Shown piece after piece: positions 48,247 to 59,877 of a DNA stretch of 64,000 bases. Every line of letters begins with the position of its first letter. The stretch's first letter is position 1. Source of the stretch: Methanobacterium formicicum DSM 3637 (GTDB lineage Archaea; Methanobacteriota; Methanobacteria; Methanobacteriales; Methanobacteriaceae); assembly GCF_000302455.1 (NCBI RefSeq), contig NZ_AMPO01000010.1, positions 1-64,000 of the forward strand, given 5' to 3'. A program made the translations under genes and the position numbers. The notes under the pieces were generated by a model. The model searched no databases, was not told the origin of the DNA, and saw only the letters and a program-made list of their open reading frames with translations.

Positions 48247-49311
48247 ATGGATGAAAAAGGTTACACAATCACTCCGCTGGCATTTTTACTCCTCATACCA
48301 ATAGTAATCTTTGCAGTGGCATTTGGGGATATTGTGAATGAAATTAACCAGTTTTCTACCGTAACAATTGGTAGTGATGTTACAGGTGGTACTGTTTCGT
48401 CTATCATTTCCGTCATACAAAATGGTGCTGGTGATTCCGGACGATATGCAGCCTATAATGCTAGCCGTAAAGTAATTGACGACCAACATTTTATGAGTGA
48501 TAGCAAACTTTACACCAGGCAGGTTGTAACTCAACAACTTAACGCCCATGTCATTGATGCCTGCAGTAAACTATCCCGGGAAACTGGTAGGCAGATTTAC
48601 ATTAACAATGTACTGATACCCACTAACTTAACCAATACTACTTTCAATGACACGTTCTCTCAAGATAATATCACTGTTACTCAGGTTGATCCTTATGGTA
48701 ATGGCGATCCATTTGGTTTTTACGTAGTGGTTAAAGCAGGTGTACCCATAAAAGTTGTACAAGAAGGTCAAGTTTATGAGGGAACTTTACCTGAAATAAG
48801 AGGTTATGCTCCAATTATTGGTGTTGAAGATCCTTACATATGGATAAAAACCAGTTTCAGGAGCAGGGATGTTATATATGAATATCCTCAGTATGAAGAA
48901 AATTATTTAGGAGATGTAGATTACCACTTTGATGATAATGTTACAGGTGCAGAAATCCAGAACCTGTGGAATTGTTTAAACGGAACCGATAATCCTCAAA
49001 ATCAATCACTTCTTCCACAGTACTTCCCTGATCCTTCCGGGCTCAACTTCTTTGAAAGGCTACAGGGAGGACAGATCAGCGGTGAGAACAATGAAACCCG
49101 TATGAGTACTTTTATTATAGGTAACCCACTAAGCGATGTATACAGGGGTAAAACAATCTCTGCTTTAGATCACGAGTATGCTACAGGGGTGACTGGTACT
49201 GGTATAACCATAAATGGAACTGTACCCTTCAATGATCCCGCGGGTAAACCTTTTTATCTTTCCCAAACTTACAAAACTTATTTCCCATTAGCGAGTAATT
49301 ATAACACATAA
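48247..49311 (+). CDS. membrane-anchored surface protein, third of the pilin-like cluster
   Basis: A 354-residue protein starting MDEKGYTITPLAFLLLIPIV, again a charged-Gly-aromatic leader and a hydrophobic helix, followed by a mixed domain of about 310 residues outside the membrane with Asn-rich and Tyr-rich stretches. It is 12 bases after the previous gene, so it is in the same transcript. No acidic residue follows the Gly at +5 or +6, so processing by the prepilin peptidase is uncertain. The last codons are part of a 20-bp duplication that includes the stop. Unknown family. Confidence 0.8.
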   Translation: MDEKGYTITPLAFLLLIPIVIFAVAFGDIVNEINQFSTVTIGSDVTGGTVSSIISVIQNGAGDSGRYAAYNASRKVIDDQHFMSDSKLYTRQVVTQQLNAHVIDACSKLSRETGRQIYINNVLIPTNLTNTTFNDTFSQDNITVTQVDPYGNGDPFGFYVVVKAGVPIKVVQEGQVYEGTLPEIRGYAPIIGVEDPYIWIKTSFRSRDVIYEYPQYEENYLGDVDYHFDDNVTGAEIQNLWNCLNGTDNPQNQSLLPQYFPDPSGLNFFERLQGGQISGENNETRMSTFIIGNPLSDVYRGKTISALDHEYATGVTGTGITINGTVPFNDPAGKPFYLSQTYKTYFPLASNYNT

Positions 49312-49333
49312 TCAGTAATTATAACACGTAATC
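49294..49333. repeat. 20-bp tandem duplication containing a stop codon
   Basis: AGTAATTATAACACATAATC (49294-49313) and AGTAATTATAACACGTAATC (49314-49333) differ at one base. The first contains the stop codon (49309-49311) of the preceding gene; the second lies just before the next start. Confidence 0.9.
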
Positions 49334-49355
49334 TTTATTATTTCAGGTGAAAAAG

Positions 49356-49778
49356 TTGGATCTTGATAAAAAAGGACAGGCAAGTGTAGAGTTATTATTT
49401 ATAACTCTCATTTTCCTGGTTATTATGGCAAGTGTGCTTTCACTGGTTGGAAGTGAATTTAACCAGTTAAATGCTGCAGATATGGGTAAAGCCAGAGCTC
49501 TGGGTGAAAAAGTGGTTGGGGCTATCAATGCAGTCTATGTTAATGGAGATGGTTATACAGCTAATTTAACAATTCCGGCAGGCATAACCACTACTGCATC
49601 AGTTATCCGTGTGAATAATTCCACTGATTCTGTTGATGTCATCTATAATAATAAAACTGTTAGTGTCAAGATGATACCACAACAGGTTAATAACTTCAAT
49701 ATCACTACCAGTACTACAACCGATAGAATAATAACCATTAAAAATGTAAAGGGTGTTATAAAATTCCAAGGGTATTAA
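49356..49778 (+). CDS. class III signal peptide protein (pilin-like), fourth of cluster
   Basis: About 140 residues. Leader MDLDKKGQASVELLFITLIF has the KG-QASVE cleavage site with Glu at +5 and a following hydrophobic helix, so it is a true class III prepilin. The C-terminal domain is short with Val/Ile/Thr-rich strands. The start is the TTG at 49356, because AGGTGA (49345-49350) sits five bases before it; an upstream GTG would lie inside that site. It is 44 bases after the preceding gene. Probably the main or a minor subunit of the filament. Confidence 0.88.
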   Translation: MDLDKKGQASVELLFITLIFLVIMASVLSLVGSEFNQLNAADMGKARALGEKVVGAINAVYVNGDGYTANLTIPAGITTTASVIRVNNSTDSVDVIYNNKTVSVKMIPQQVNNFNITTSTTTDRIITIKNVKGVIKFQGY

Positions 49779-49779
49779 T

Positions 49780-50199
49780 ATGGATCTAGGAGAAGGTTGG
49801 GAAAAAAAGGCGCTGATTGTAGTTGCTGTGGTGGTTTTTATGCTGGTAGCGTATGCTTATAATCCTTTTCAGTCCAAATCAAATGTAACTACTGATAATC
49901 AGTCTTATACTCCTCCTGTCACATCCACACCAGTCAGCCAAGCACCGGTTGTTTCTAACAATTCAACTAATTCATCAAATAACAATGCAAGTAACACTTT
50001 CCTGATATCAGCAACTCAGGCTAAGAATATAGCTATTAATGCTAATCCGGGATATAAAGCTTCGGACCCAATGCAGGGAACTATTGTGGTCAACCAGACT
50101 ACCATAGTGGTGTGGATGGTTCCAATCTCCAAAATTACCCAACCATCAAAAACTGTATATGTGGATGTTAACACAGGAAAAATAGTGAACACTACTTGA
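49780..50199 (+). CDS. membrane-anchored PepSY-like protein, fifth of cluster
   Basis: A 139-residue protein with a membrane anchor (KALIVVAVVVFMLVAYAY), a Thr/Pro/Asn-rich stalk of about 45 residues (NNSTNSSNNNASN) and a small PepSY-like domain (ISATQAKNIAINANPGY to VYVDVNTGKIV). PepSY domains inhibit or bind peptidases, so it may act in processing or protecting the surface structure. Its start is one base after the previous stop, in keeping with coupling. The 3' end is in a 30-bp tandem duplication. Confidence 0.8.
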   Translation: MDLGEGWEKKALIVVAVVVFMLVAYAYNPFQSKSNVTTDNQSYTPPVTSTPVSQAPVVSNNSTNSSNNNASNTFLISATQAKNIAINANPGYKASDPMQGTIVVNQTTIVVWMVPISKITQPSKTVYVDVNTGKIVNTT

Positions 50200-50242
50200 T
50201 ACTGTAATTATCTAGTGAACACTATTTGATAGTGTATTATTT
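50183..50242. repeat. 30-bp tandem duplication containing a stop codon
   Basis: Two 30-base copies, at 50183-50212 and 50213-50242, both begin TAGTGAACACTA and differ at a few positions. The first spans the last codons and stop (50197-50199) of the PepSY-like gene. Confidence 0.9.
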
Positions 50243-50310
50243 ACATGATAATCCATTTCAATGACTTTAACTTTCCTTACCTGTACTACTGACCAACCAG
50301 AGATGAAACC

Positions 50311-51117
<807 letters not shown>

Positions 51118-51278
51118 TCACATGAGGATGGTAACCACTGATATTTCCCTCCTTGATTTTTATTTTATTAATTTAATTAGTTCAGGCAGTGATCTTAGTA
51201 GTTTAGTCAAATATTAAACGTTTAAAAAGACAATTAAAGACAATTATTTAATGATGAGTAATTGGTTTAAAGCAATTG

Positions 51279-51323
51279 ATATTTAATGGATTAAATATTT
51301 AATGGATTAACAAATATTTAATG
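51279..51323. repeat. loose tandem repeat ATATTTAATGG upstream of dph6
   Basis: ATATTTAATGG recurs near 51279, 51295 and 51313, spaced 16-18 bases, about 60-100 bases before the dph6 start. It overlaps the expected promoter region. Confidence 0.6.
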
Positions 51324-51377
51324 GCATTTCATTGCTATATTTAGGGCATTAAATGATTATTGACGGAGTTAATGATT

Positions 51378-52061
51378 ATGAAAGCAGCAGTACTTTTTTC
51401 AGGCGGTAAAGACAGTACCATGGCGGTTTACAAAGCCATGGAAGATGGTTGGAATGTGGAATATCTACTTTCCATGCATTCTGAGAATCCTTACTCTTAC
51501 ATGTTCCATGTTCCTAACATCCACCTGGCGGTTTTACTATCTCAAGCCATGGGAATACCACTTATTCAGGCTAAAACTCCAGGCATGAAGGAAGAAGAAT
51601 TAGATGATCTTAGAAATGCCCTTAAAGACCTTAAAAATAGGGGTGTTGAGGCAGTATTTACCGGGGCAATACATTCCCAGTACCAGAAATCACGTATTGA
51701 TGGGCTCTGCCAGGAGTTAGGCTTGGAATCTATAGCACCATTATGGCACCGAGAGCCTCTGGATTATATGCAAGAGGTTGTTGAGTTGGGATTTGAAGTA
51801 ATCATCACCAGTGTATCTGCTGAAGGTCTGGATGAATCATGGCTGGGTAGAACTGTTGATGAAGAGTTACTGGAAGAGTTGAAGGTACTCCATGATAAAT
51901 ATGGTTTACACATGGCATTTGAAGGTGGGGAAGCAGAAACCCTGGTACTTAACGGCCCCATTTTCACTAAAAGACTCCATATTCTGGACTCAGAAAAGAT
52001 ATGGGATGTTGATAGCGGCCATCTGGTGATTAAGGATGCAGAATTAACGGAAAAAGATTGA
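51378..52061 (+). CDS. dph6: diphthine--ammonia ligase
   Basis: Amidates diphthine on elongation factor 2 to diphthamide using ATP and ammonia. The 227-residue archaeal protein has the PP-loop SGGKDS (8-13), YKAMEDGWNVEYLLSMHSEN, FTGAIHSQYQKSRI, PLWHREPLDYM and EGGEAETLVLNGP. ATG 51378 has GGAG nine bases before; earlier ATG (51372) and TTG are poorer. It belongs to the MJ0570-related family. It is likely a single gene. Confidence 0.93.
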   Translation: MKAAVLFSGGKDSTMAVYKAMEDGWNVEYLLSMHSENPYSYMFHVPNIHLAVLLSQAMGIPLIQAKTPGMKEEELDDLRNALKDLKNRGVEAVFTGAIHSQYQKSRIDGLCQELGLESIAPLWHREPLDYMQEVVELGFEVIITSVSAEGLDESWLGRTVDEELLEELKVLHDKYGLHMAFEGGEAETLVLNGPIFTKRLHILDSEKIWDVDSGHLVIKDAELTEKD

Positions 52062-52288
52062 TTTTCCCTCACTAGATTTGTGAAAATCACATTATCAATA
52101 AAAAAATCTTATTTTATCCATTTAAGACTCTTTTTTTATCCATAAATAATCATTGTCTTCATCAAAAAATTATTTATTCATTAAAACGCATTGTATTCTA
52201 TTTAAAATTTATTTGTCCATTTAAATCATTTTTTTGTTTAAATTTGTTTATTCATTTAAAATCATCGTATCTGTTTAAAATTTATTGT

Positions 52289-52672
52289 TTAAGGACCACA
52301 TAGCCAGTTGGCAAATTTTTCCACATTTTCTGTGCTGATTTTAACTTCTATCTCTCCAAGGGGTGAAAGATCAGCAGCATCCACCAGGTTGATCCTACCT
52401 GCAAAGGCTGCTTGCTTATTCAACTTTAAATTAATGGTTTTGGATTCTTCGTCCCATCCCTTGAGGATCATTTTTCTGGCAGCATCATTGATCTGTCCTT
52501 TATCCAGGAATTCTCTAAATGGGAAAAGACAGGATGTATTGCCAGTGACTGTAACCATTTCTTCGGCTATTACAATATCATCATAGTCAAAGATATTTGA
52601 TAGGGCTTTTATTACTTTATCCAGATCTTCAGTGGGTTTAACTGTGGCTTTAGCAACTATTTTGCAATTCAT
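52289..52672 (-). CDS. UPF0201-family protein
   Basis: A 127-residue small protein with a ferredoxin-like fold (KIVAKATVKPTEDLDKVIKA onward) and the conserved LNKQAAFAGRINLVDAADLS segment. In some archaea it is fused to UPF0200, and here it overlaps that gene by 23 bases, so the two act together. The family is thought to bind RNA or nucleotide because of its fold, but its function is not known. Last of the three-gene unit with PPS. Confidence 0.85.
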   Translation of the reverse strand: MNCKIVAKATVKPTEDLDKVIKALSNIFDYDDIVIAEEMVTVTGNTSCLFPFREFLDKGQINDAARKMILKGWDEESKTINLKLNKQAAFAGRINLVDAADLSPLGEIEVKISTENVEKFANWLCGP

Positions 52673-53228
52673 TTTTCAGGATCCCCCGCACTGTGTTTTT
52701 CAGTTTACCTTTAGCACTCTCATTAACCACCATAAAATCAGCACTGGCAATTACTTCTCCAATACCAAATTTAAGTTCTCTCTGGTCTCTTTTTTGGGCT
52801 TCTTTAGCCTCAGCAGAATCATCGGATCGCATCCTCTTTTTAAGCCGTATATAACGTGTTTTTGGTGCAGAATGTATGGCTATAACCTTAAAATTTGGGA
52901 AATTTTTTTTGAATATTTGCACTTCCCAGGGGCTGCGAATTCCTTCAATAAGGAATACTGGCGATTTATCTTTCTGGGGTTTATTTGAATGTCCCACTCC
53001 ACTGGTTGAAAAATTTTTAATATACTCCACGCATCGCTCTGCTACTATAAATTCCCCGTACTCCTGGCGCAGTTCCACTGCCACTTTTCCTGGGGCTTCG
53101 TTTCTCTTTTGAGCTTCATTACGGATAACATCCCCCATCCTCACCACTTTCATTCCCAGACTATCCGCAACCCTGGAAACCACGCTTTTACCAGATCCTG
53201 GCATTCCTGTAACTCCAATTACATTCAT
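52650..53228 (-). CDS. UPF0200-family nucleotide kinase-like protein
   Basis: A 192-residue P-loop protein with Walker A GMPGSGKS (8-15), RMGDVIRNEAQKRN near residue 32, and FLIEGIRSPWEVQIF in the middle, which is the dephospho-CoA/adenylate kinase-like layout. The start overlaps the upstream PPS stop (ATGA), and its end overlaps UPF0201. That position in a CoA operon makes a CoA-related kinase an option, though archaeal dephospho-CoA kinase is a different family (DUF359). Exact substrate unknown. Confidence 0.87.
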   Translation of the reverse strand: MNVIGVTGMPGSGKSVVSRVADSLGMKVVRMGDVIRNEAQKRNEAPGKVAVELRQEYGEFIVAERCVEYIKNFSTSGVGHSNKPQKDKSPVFLIEGIRSPWEVQIFKKNFPNFKVIAIHSAPKTRYIRLKKRMRSDDSAEAKEAQKRDQRELKFGIGEVIASADFMVVNESAKGKLKNTVRGILKNELQNSC

Positions 53229-54034
53229 GAGTCTTCATCTCTTTTAAAATATTCTGATATCAGTTCAAGTGAACTAGACACATTCTCATCATTATCAAAT
53301 TCCATAACTATCTCTTCCAGCTCCTGCCTGGAGCATTCTCTAAGCCTTTTAACTTCGTTAATAATAAGTGGTATGGTCCGGACTAGATTGTCCACGATGG
53401 TTATGGATGATTTTTTAGCCGTCCGCGATAATGGGTTCAGATCAATAGTTATAACCTTTTTACCCAATGCCACCAGTGCTTCGGCACGGTCACCATCCTC
53501 TAATGGAACTAGAACCACATCTGCAATGTACACACCCTCTGGATGCGCCCGTGATCTGGGTCCCTCCAACCCCTTAAGGGGCAGGAAATCATCACCCTCT
53601 TTACCTAGAACCTCATTTGCACCTGCATTTTTCAACACCCTCTCAACTTGAACCACACGTGGGGGTGTGCGATAAAATAGATTGATCTCCACCTTTGCAG
53701 GTAGCAAACTGGCCAGTTCCACCATATCTTCTGCCGCTAAAACTGCAGTGTTTCCATTAACTGATAAAACTGGGTTTTCAGCAAGTAAAAGAGTGGCACT
53801 AGCAGCTCTAATAGCTTTAATTGCAGGGGGATTTGTTTTTTCGCCAAAAATATAATCAAATGCCTCACCCCTACCATGGGCGATAAGGGCACTATCAGCC
53901 AGGATTCCTTCTCGGTAAGCCTGGGCCATTTTATCCCTTAAAAGAAGGGAACGATAACGAGGATGGCTGGGTGAAATATCATGCATATTAAGTACATCCA
54001 TTAATTCTTTTTTATTTATTCCTTTTTTATTCAT
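53225..54034 (-). CDS. 4-phosphopantoate--beta-alanine ligase (phosphopantothenate synthetase)
   Basis: Archaea-specific CoA enzyme that joins 4-phosphopantoate with beta-alanine using ATP. The 269 residues carry the family segments HPRYRSLLLRDKMAQAY, LIAHGRGEAFDYIFGEK, VNGNTAVLAAEDMVELA, RSRAHPEGVYIADVVLVPLE and VITIDLNPLSRTAK. The N-terminal helix is long. It is first in an operon with UPF0200 (overlapping by four bases) and UPF0201. It replaces the bacterial route via pantothenate. Confidence 0.94.
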   Translation of the reverse strand: MNKKGINKKELMDVLNMHDISPSHPRYRSLLLRDKMAQAYREGILADSALIAHGRGEAFDYIFGEKTNPPAIKAIRAASATLLLAENPVLSVNGNTAVLAAEDMVELASLLPAKVEINLFYRTPPRVVQVERVLKNAGANEVLGKEGDDFLPLKGLEGPRSRAHPEGVYIADVVLVPLEDGDRAEALVALGKKVITIDLNPLSRTAKKSSITIVDNLVRTIPLIINEVKRLRECSRQELEEIVMEFDNDENVSSSLELISEYFKRDEDS

Positions 54035-54225
54035 TCAATTTTTTTTGAAGGTAATGTGAATATTATAGCTTTAATGAGTTTTTGGATAAGGTTTAGTTTC
54101 TTTGATGGATTCAATTCGAGTAAATAATTTTTTTCAAATCGGGTATGGTGAATAAAATTTTTAAATAAAATTTGCATATGATTTGATGTTGATTTAAGGT
54201 TTTTATTAAAAATCAAAAAAATGGA

Positions 54226-55122
54226 CTAAATCTTGTTAACAGTTTCCATCACACTTACTGGTTTATTACCACTGTTACTGAGAATCTTCTGTTCTGTCTT
54301 TAATTTTACTGTATCACCATCTACTGCACCGTAACCGTTTTCAACCACATATATGTCTGGTTTGACATTGGAACGAATATCATATTCTACCTTTACATAT
54401 GCCATCCTTTCACCGGTTTCAATCACAACTCCATAAGTGAAGTCTCGATGGTAACGTATCCTGAAAATTAGATAGACAAGTGCCACTGCCACAATTGCAA
54501 ATATGAATATGGTCAGTGACGGGAAAAAACTGAAGGAAAATGCCATGACCAGATTGCTATTGGTACCGGCCAGTACCAGGATAATACCCACCACCAGGTA
54601 CATCAAGAAAAAATCCCGATAAGCAGGGAATTCCGGACCATACATGACTTTAACCCGGTTAAATAAGATATAAATGATGTAACCTGCTATTAAAATCCCA
54701 AGGATTCCATAAAGAATCAAAGAAAAGAAATTAAAAAGGTATAAAACAGATATAATAAGGAATCCTGCTGATAACAATTGAAGACGAAAGATAGTATCTT
54801 CCTTCTCCTTGGATGTGAAGGGAGTGGATATAAGAATAACATCAGATTTTTCGCTGGTTTTTCCAGTATTATGGGCATTTGAGTATGTTGTTTGTTTTGA
54901 AGAGGGGGTTTCATTAGAGTTGATCTTTGAGGTTTTTTCATCAATTCCCAAGTTTTCCTTAACTTTTGAAACGTTTTCTTTAATGTTTTCAGTGTCTATC
55001 TTTTCTTTCACGCGGTCCCTGTTGATGTTACTGAGTTTTTGGGGAATTTTCGGTATTGCGAGTATCACTGCCCCCAGAAGTGAGAAAAATCGTAATATTA
55101 TGTCTCCTAATTTATTGAACAT
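54226..55122 (-). CDS. DUF2101-like polytopic membrane protein
   Basis: A 298-residue protein with a long charged N-terminal region (about 25-95, rich in Lys, Glu and Ser), four or five membrane helices (about 110-225; FLIISVLYLFNFFSLILYG, FFLMYLVVGIILVLAGTNS and others) and a C-terminal soluble beta domain (KVEYDIRSNVKPDIYVVENG). It fits the DUF2101 family of methanogens from memory. Its neighbours are a pilin and the prepilin peptidase on the same strand, so a role with surface proteins is possible. Confidence 0.75.
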   Translation of the reverse strand: MFNKLGDIILRFFSLLGAVILAIPKIPQKLSNINRDRVKEKIDTENIKENVSKVKENLGIDEKTSKINSNETPSSKQTTYSNAHNTGKTSEKSDVILISTPFTSKEKEDTIFRLQLLSAGFLIISVLYLFNFFSLILYGILGILIAGYIIYILFNRVKVMYGPEFPAYRDFFLMYLVVGIILVLAGTNSNLVMAFSFSFFPSLTIFIFAIVAVALVYLIFRIRYHRDFTYGVVIETGERMAYVKVEYDIRSNVKPDIYVVENGYGAVDGDTVKLKTEQKILSNSGNKPVSVMETVNKI

Positions 55123-55128
55123 TATATT

Positions 55129-55165
55129 ATTACCTCAAAATTTAAGTTTACCTCAAAAATTTAAG
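55129..55165. repeat. 19-bp tandem duplication containing a stop codon
   Basis: TTACCTCAAAATTTAAG (55129-55145) and TTACCTCAAAAATTTAAG (55148-55165) are copies. The second includes the stop codon (55161-55163) of the pilin on the minus strand, and the first lies just before the next gene start. Confidence 0.85.
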
Positions 55166-55595
55166 TTGTGAAAACTACAGTTATAGGGGAGTTAGTTCCA
55201 TTGGTGGGCCAGGTTATCTGTGTTTCATGCCATCCCTTACTAGGAGTGGGATTCGTAAAGCTAACAGTGTAATCTACACTGGCACTTATGGTTTTATTCT
55301 GGGAAGAAAGGCCCAGTTTTTGATTAATGGTCTTAGTGTTATTATCATAAGTTAAATTCATAGTTTGGGGCATATAAATACTAAGCGTCCGTTTAGCACC
55401 CGGTCCATTAGCATAAACTAAATTAGCAGCATTTGCAATGCTTTGCACTGCATTTTTCGTGTCAGATGAGGTGGAAACATCCATAGTAGCATTGACAGAT
55501 GAAGCTACTAATGGTATGGTAACTGCAGCCATTATAACTAAAATCACTACCAGAAGGAGTAAGTACTCTGCAGAAACCTGTCCTTTGTTTTCCAT
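55161..55595 (-). CDS. class III signal peptide protein (pilin-like)
   Basis: A 144-residue pilin-like protein starting MENKGQVSAEYLLLLVVILV: KG-QVSAE with Glu at +5 and then a hydrophobic helix, the hallmark of class III prepilins. The C-terminal domain is Thr/Asn-rich (NATMDVSTSSDTK). The ATG at 55595 is chosen over a GTG at 55604. It is encoded 206 bases downstream of the prepilin peptidase on the same strand, so it is a likely substrate. Confidence 0.9.
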   Translation of the reverse strand: MENKGQVSAEYLLLLVVILVIMAAVTIPLVASSVNATMDVSTSSDTKNAVQSIANAANLVYANGPGAKRTLSIYMPQTMNLTYDNNTKTINQKLGLSSQNKTISASVDYTVSFTNPTPSKGWHETQITWPTNGTNSPITVVFTT

Positions 55596-55782
55596 TTTAA
55601 CCACTCTGATTATTATTATAATCTAATTCACATAGATTATATAATCTATTGACATAGGATTCATATAAATATTAGTGCATTTTTAACTTAACAATATATA
55701 ATGTCTCTTGTTTCAAATCCTGAGGATTATTGCTACTTGATCTTCAAGGGTTTCCATCAGTGACGCCATTAGATCATTGGTG

Positions 55783-55824
55783 TAATATGTTAATAAGGGC
55801 TCATAATGTGTTAATAGAGGGCCC
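55783..55824. repeat. 21-bp tandem duplication containing a stop codon
   Basis: TAATATGTTAATAAGGGCTC (55783) and TAATGTGTTAATAGAGGGCC (55804) are similar copies 21 bases apart. The second contains the stop codon (55811-55813) of the prepilin peptidase gene on the minus strand. Confidence 0.7.
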
Positions 55825-57013
55825 AGATAAGTATTTTCTGTAATATATAAGCCAGATCCCCAATGAAAAGTGATATGATAAGCCCAATTAAAATTGAAGG
55901 TGCAAAGGGAACTCCTTTTTTTACCCGGAATGCATTGGTAATTTTACCATTCTGGTGTAGTTGTTTTAAAAGCTGGATGTCTTCTGTGGTTAATCCTGCT
56001 GCCAGAGTTCCAATCAAACGTTTACCCGGGGCTGCAGTGAGAATATTTGGGTCTCTTGTTTTGAAGGATTCTTTAATCTTATCAGTGAAACTCTTATCAT
56101 CCACAAATACCTCCTGGTCCTCATTCTGGTACAGGTTATAAGCAGGTATCATTCCTTCCTTAAGTTCATCCAGGGGAGTATCATCCTGCAGTGCTTCTCT
56201 GCTCACTGATGTTAACAGCTTTTTCACAAGTTCGATTATGATTATGGAGATGAATAAAATAACAATACTAATAAGGGTAATTTTAAGGTTAAAGAACAGA
56301 GCTGCAACAGTAACCATTGATACTACCACTGCTTTAACCTGATTGGGTAATTTGGATATTAACAGAGTTAAGAGATAAATCAAAATTAAGGAAATAATTA
56401 TAATCTGTGCTCCCAATTGCATTATCTGAAAGTTCAAATGCTGGGTTATGAAAAGAGTTATGTTAACCGCGGATGTGATTACCAGGGTTAGGACAATGTT
56501 CTTTTTATATTCTATAAATGGGGCTGTTAATTCACCCATGAGGTGTGGTTTGGTTTTTACTACCACATAAAAAACGTAAATCAGTAGAAATGGGAGTATA
56601 GACAGGATACTGTTAATTATCAATGTTAATGGGAAGGGGTAAATTCCTTCAAGGGGGAATTGCACTCCAAATAAGTTATAGGGTATTAAGGCAGGGTAAT
56701 ATGGTGGAAGTGAGTAAAATGGGAGAAGTGCTGCCAAAGCAGTGAAGAGTTTAACATCCCCACCAGCCCATGCTCCCAGCTTCCAGAAGAGGTAGCCTAA
56801 GGTAAATATTACTCCAGTAACCACTGCACATACCACAATGTACCAGATTTCACCCAGCATAACTGCATAAATTCCATTAAGTATTAATCCCAGACCAATA
56901 AGGGGAAATGTTAATTTATTGGGAATAATACCCCTTTTAAGGTCAGAATAACTGGCATAAATACACGCTACCACCGCTAATATAATGGTTAATAGAGGGA
57001 TGTCTATGATCAT
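55811..57013 (-). CDS. prepilin peptidase, A24 family (EppA-like)
   Basis: A 400-residue membrane aspartic peptidase. The catalytic aspartates are Asp24 (SDLKRGIIPNKLTF) and Asp86 (GAWAGGDVKLF), the GxGD-like motif. About eight or more membrane helices follow. The C-terminal cytoplasmic segment (about 270-370, DKIKESFKTRDPN onward) is longer than in preflagellin peptidase FlaK. EppA cuts class III (QxSxE) prepilins, and three such substrates are encoded in the window (44524, 49356, 55161). It is probably the processing enzyme for the surface system. Confidence 0.92.
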   Translation of the reverse strand: MIIDIPLLTIILAVVACIYASYSDLKRGIIPNKLTFPLIGLGLILNGIYAVMLGEIWYIVVCAVVTGVIFTLGYLFWKLGAWAGGDVKLFTALAALLPFYSLPPYYPALIPYNLFGVQFPLEGIYPFPLTLIINSILSILPFLLIYVFYVVVKTKPHLMGELTAPFIEYKKNIVLTLVITSAVNITLFITQHLNFQIMQLGAQIIIISLILIYLLTLLISKLPNQVKAVVVSMVTVAALFFNLKITLISIVILFISIIIIELVKKLLTSVSREALQDDTPLDELKEGMIPAYNLYQNEDQEVFVDDKSFTDKIKESFKTRDPNILTAAPGKRLIGTLAAGLTTEDIQLLKQLHQNGKITNAFRVKKGVPFAPSILIGLIISLFIGDLAYILQKILIWALY

Positions 57014-57038
57014 TTAAGTCCTCAGGGTTCTGGTAGGT

Positions 57039-58652
<1,614 letters not shown>

Positions 58653-58917
58653 CTCCTTAAAAAGATTTTAACACTGTATTAATTGTAAAACATTATAAAC
58701 TATTCTAAAAAGCTTTAAATAATCATTACTACTTATTTTAATGCTTTGAATAGGCTTAAAATTTTAGTTCCCATGAATATTTACTCCAAGGTGCATACCT
58801 AATGAAAGTCCAATAGGAACATCTATGTATAGGTAAATATCATTAAAAAAGATTCCGAAAGAGTGTAATGATCCCCCACCAATCAATGTATTTCCCATTA
58901 AATGATTTCCTAGAAAA

Positions 58918-59640
58918 TCAGGGGGAGTACAATTTCAGTACTTTTTCATGAGCTGCGTATTCCGGTTGATCATCAAGGGATGATAACTCTTTCAAGCCAT
59001 ATTTCCTTTCTAACGCCTTTAAAATTAGGTAATCAGCCAAGTGTGGATTTTTAGGTAGTAATGGGCCGTGGAGGTATGTTCCGATGCAGTTCTGGTAAAC
59101 CATACCCTCTTCACTGTCCTGGCCATTGTTACCGTAACCTACTTTTACTTTTCCCAGTGCCTGGTGGTCATGGTAGGTACGACCCCCATGATTTTCAAAG
59201 CCCACTAGTGTCTCTGGATTAAGGCCTAAACTATTTTCAATGATTATATTCCCAATGAGCCGTCCTTCCTCACTACGGGTATGGTAATCAAATATTCCCA
59301 GACCAGGAACATCATTTCCATCTGCATCAATGTACTTTTCACCTAAAAGTTGATACCCCCCGCATATAGCCAGTACCGGGGCACCATCTTCAATCAGATC
59401 TCCCATCATACGTGTGTATTTTAAAAGGTGGGAGTAAACAATGTTCTGTCCACGATCAGATCCACCTCCAATAAAGAACAGATCACCTTCGTCCAAGGGT
59501 ACTTCGTGATTCATGCTGAAACCCACCACCTCTACATCAATACCCCTCCACTGGCAGCGCTGACGTAGGCAGGTTACATTACCCAGATCACCGTAAAGAT
59601 TCAGAAGATCCGGATACATATGATATATTTTCAGTTCCAT
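58918..59640 (-). CDS. gatD: GatD-like glutamine amidotransferase
   Basis: A 240-residue CobB/CobQ-like class I amidotransferase. It has the catalytic Cys in LAICGGYQLLG (near residue 94), GFENHGGRTYH and His in GTYLHGPLLPKNP. In bacteria GatD gives ammonia to MurT, which amidates the glutamate of lipid II. A murT-like gene lies 237 bases upstream on the same strand (59878-61302), so it is paired here too. In a pseudomurein-walled methanogen, amidation of a pseudomurein precursor is the obvious guess but not shown. Confidence 0.92.
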   Translation of the reverse strand: MELKIYHMYPDLLNLYGDLGNVTCLRQRCQWRGIDVEVVGFSMNHEVPLDEGDLFFIGGGSDRGQNIVYSHLLKYTRMMGDLIEDGAPVLAICGGYQLLGEKYIDADGNDVPGLGIFDYHTRSEEGRLIGNIIIENSLGLNPETLVGFENHGGRTYHDHQALGKVKVGYGNNGQDSEEGMVYQNCIGTYLHGPLLPKNPHLADYLILKALERKYGLKELSSLDDQPEYAAHEKVLKLYSP

Positions 59641-59700
59641 GTTTTTCCCAGCAATATTATTTTTATTATTAACATATTAAGTGATATTGAAGTTATTTAA

Positions 59701-59819
59701 TTAGTTTTAATACACTTTAGGTCATTAAATTAGTTTTAATATACTTTGAGTCATTAAATTAGTTTTAATATACTTTGAGTCGTTAAATTAGTTTTAATAT
59801 ACTTTGAACTTTTATTTAA
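59701..59819. repeat. 29-bp tandem repeat, four units, between murT and gatD
   Basis: Units beginning TTAGTTTTAATA start at 59701, 59730, 59759 and 59788, exactly 29 bases apart; a more diverged copy starts at 59820 (TTAGTTCCATAATGC). Units 2 and 3 differ at one base. The array fills most of the gap between murT and gatD. Confidence 0.95.
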
Positions 59820-59877
59820 TTAGTTCCATAATGCTTTGAAGTTATTTAACAGGTTCAATCATTTTTTAATTATTCAT

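Noticed and set aside
54031..54216. 61-residue minus-strand frame before PPS
   Set aside because: TTG start without a ribosome site, Lys/Asn-rich composition of AT-rich spacer, and overlap with the PPS start.
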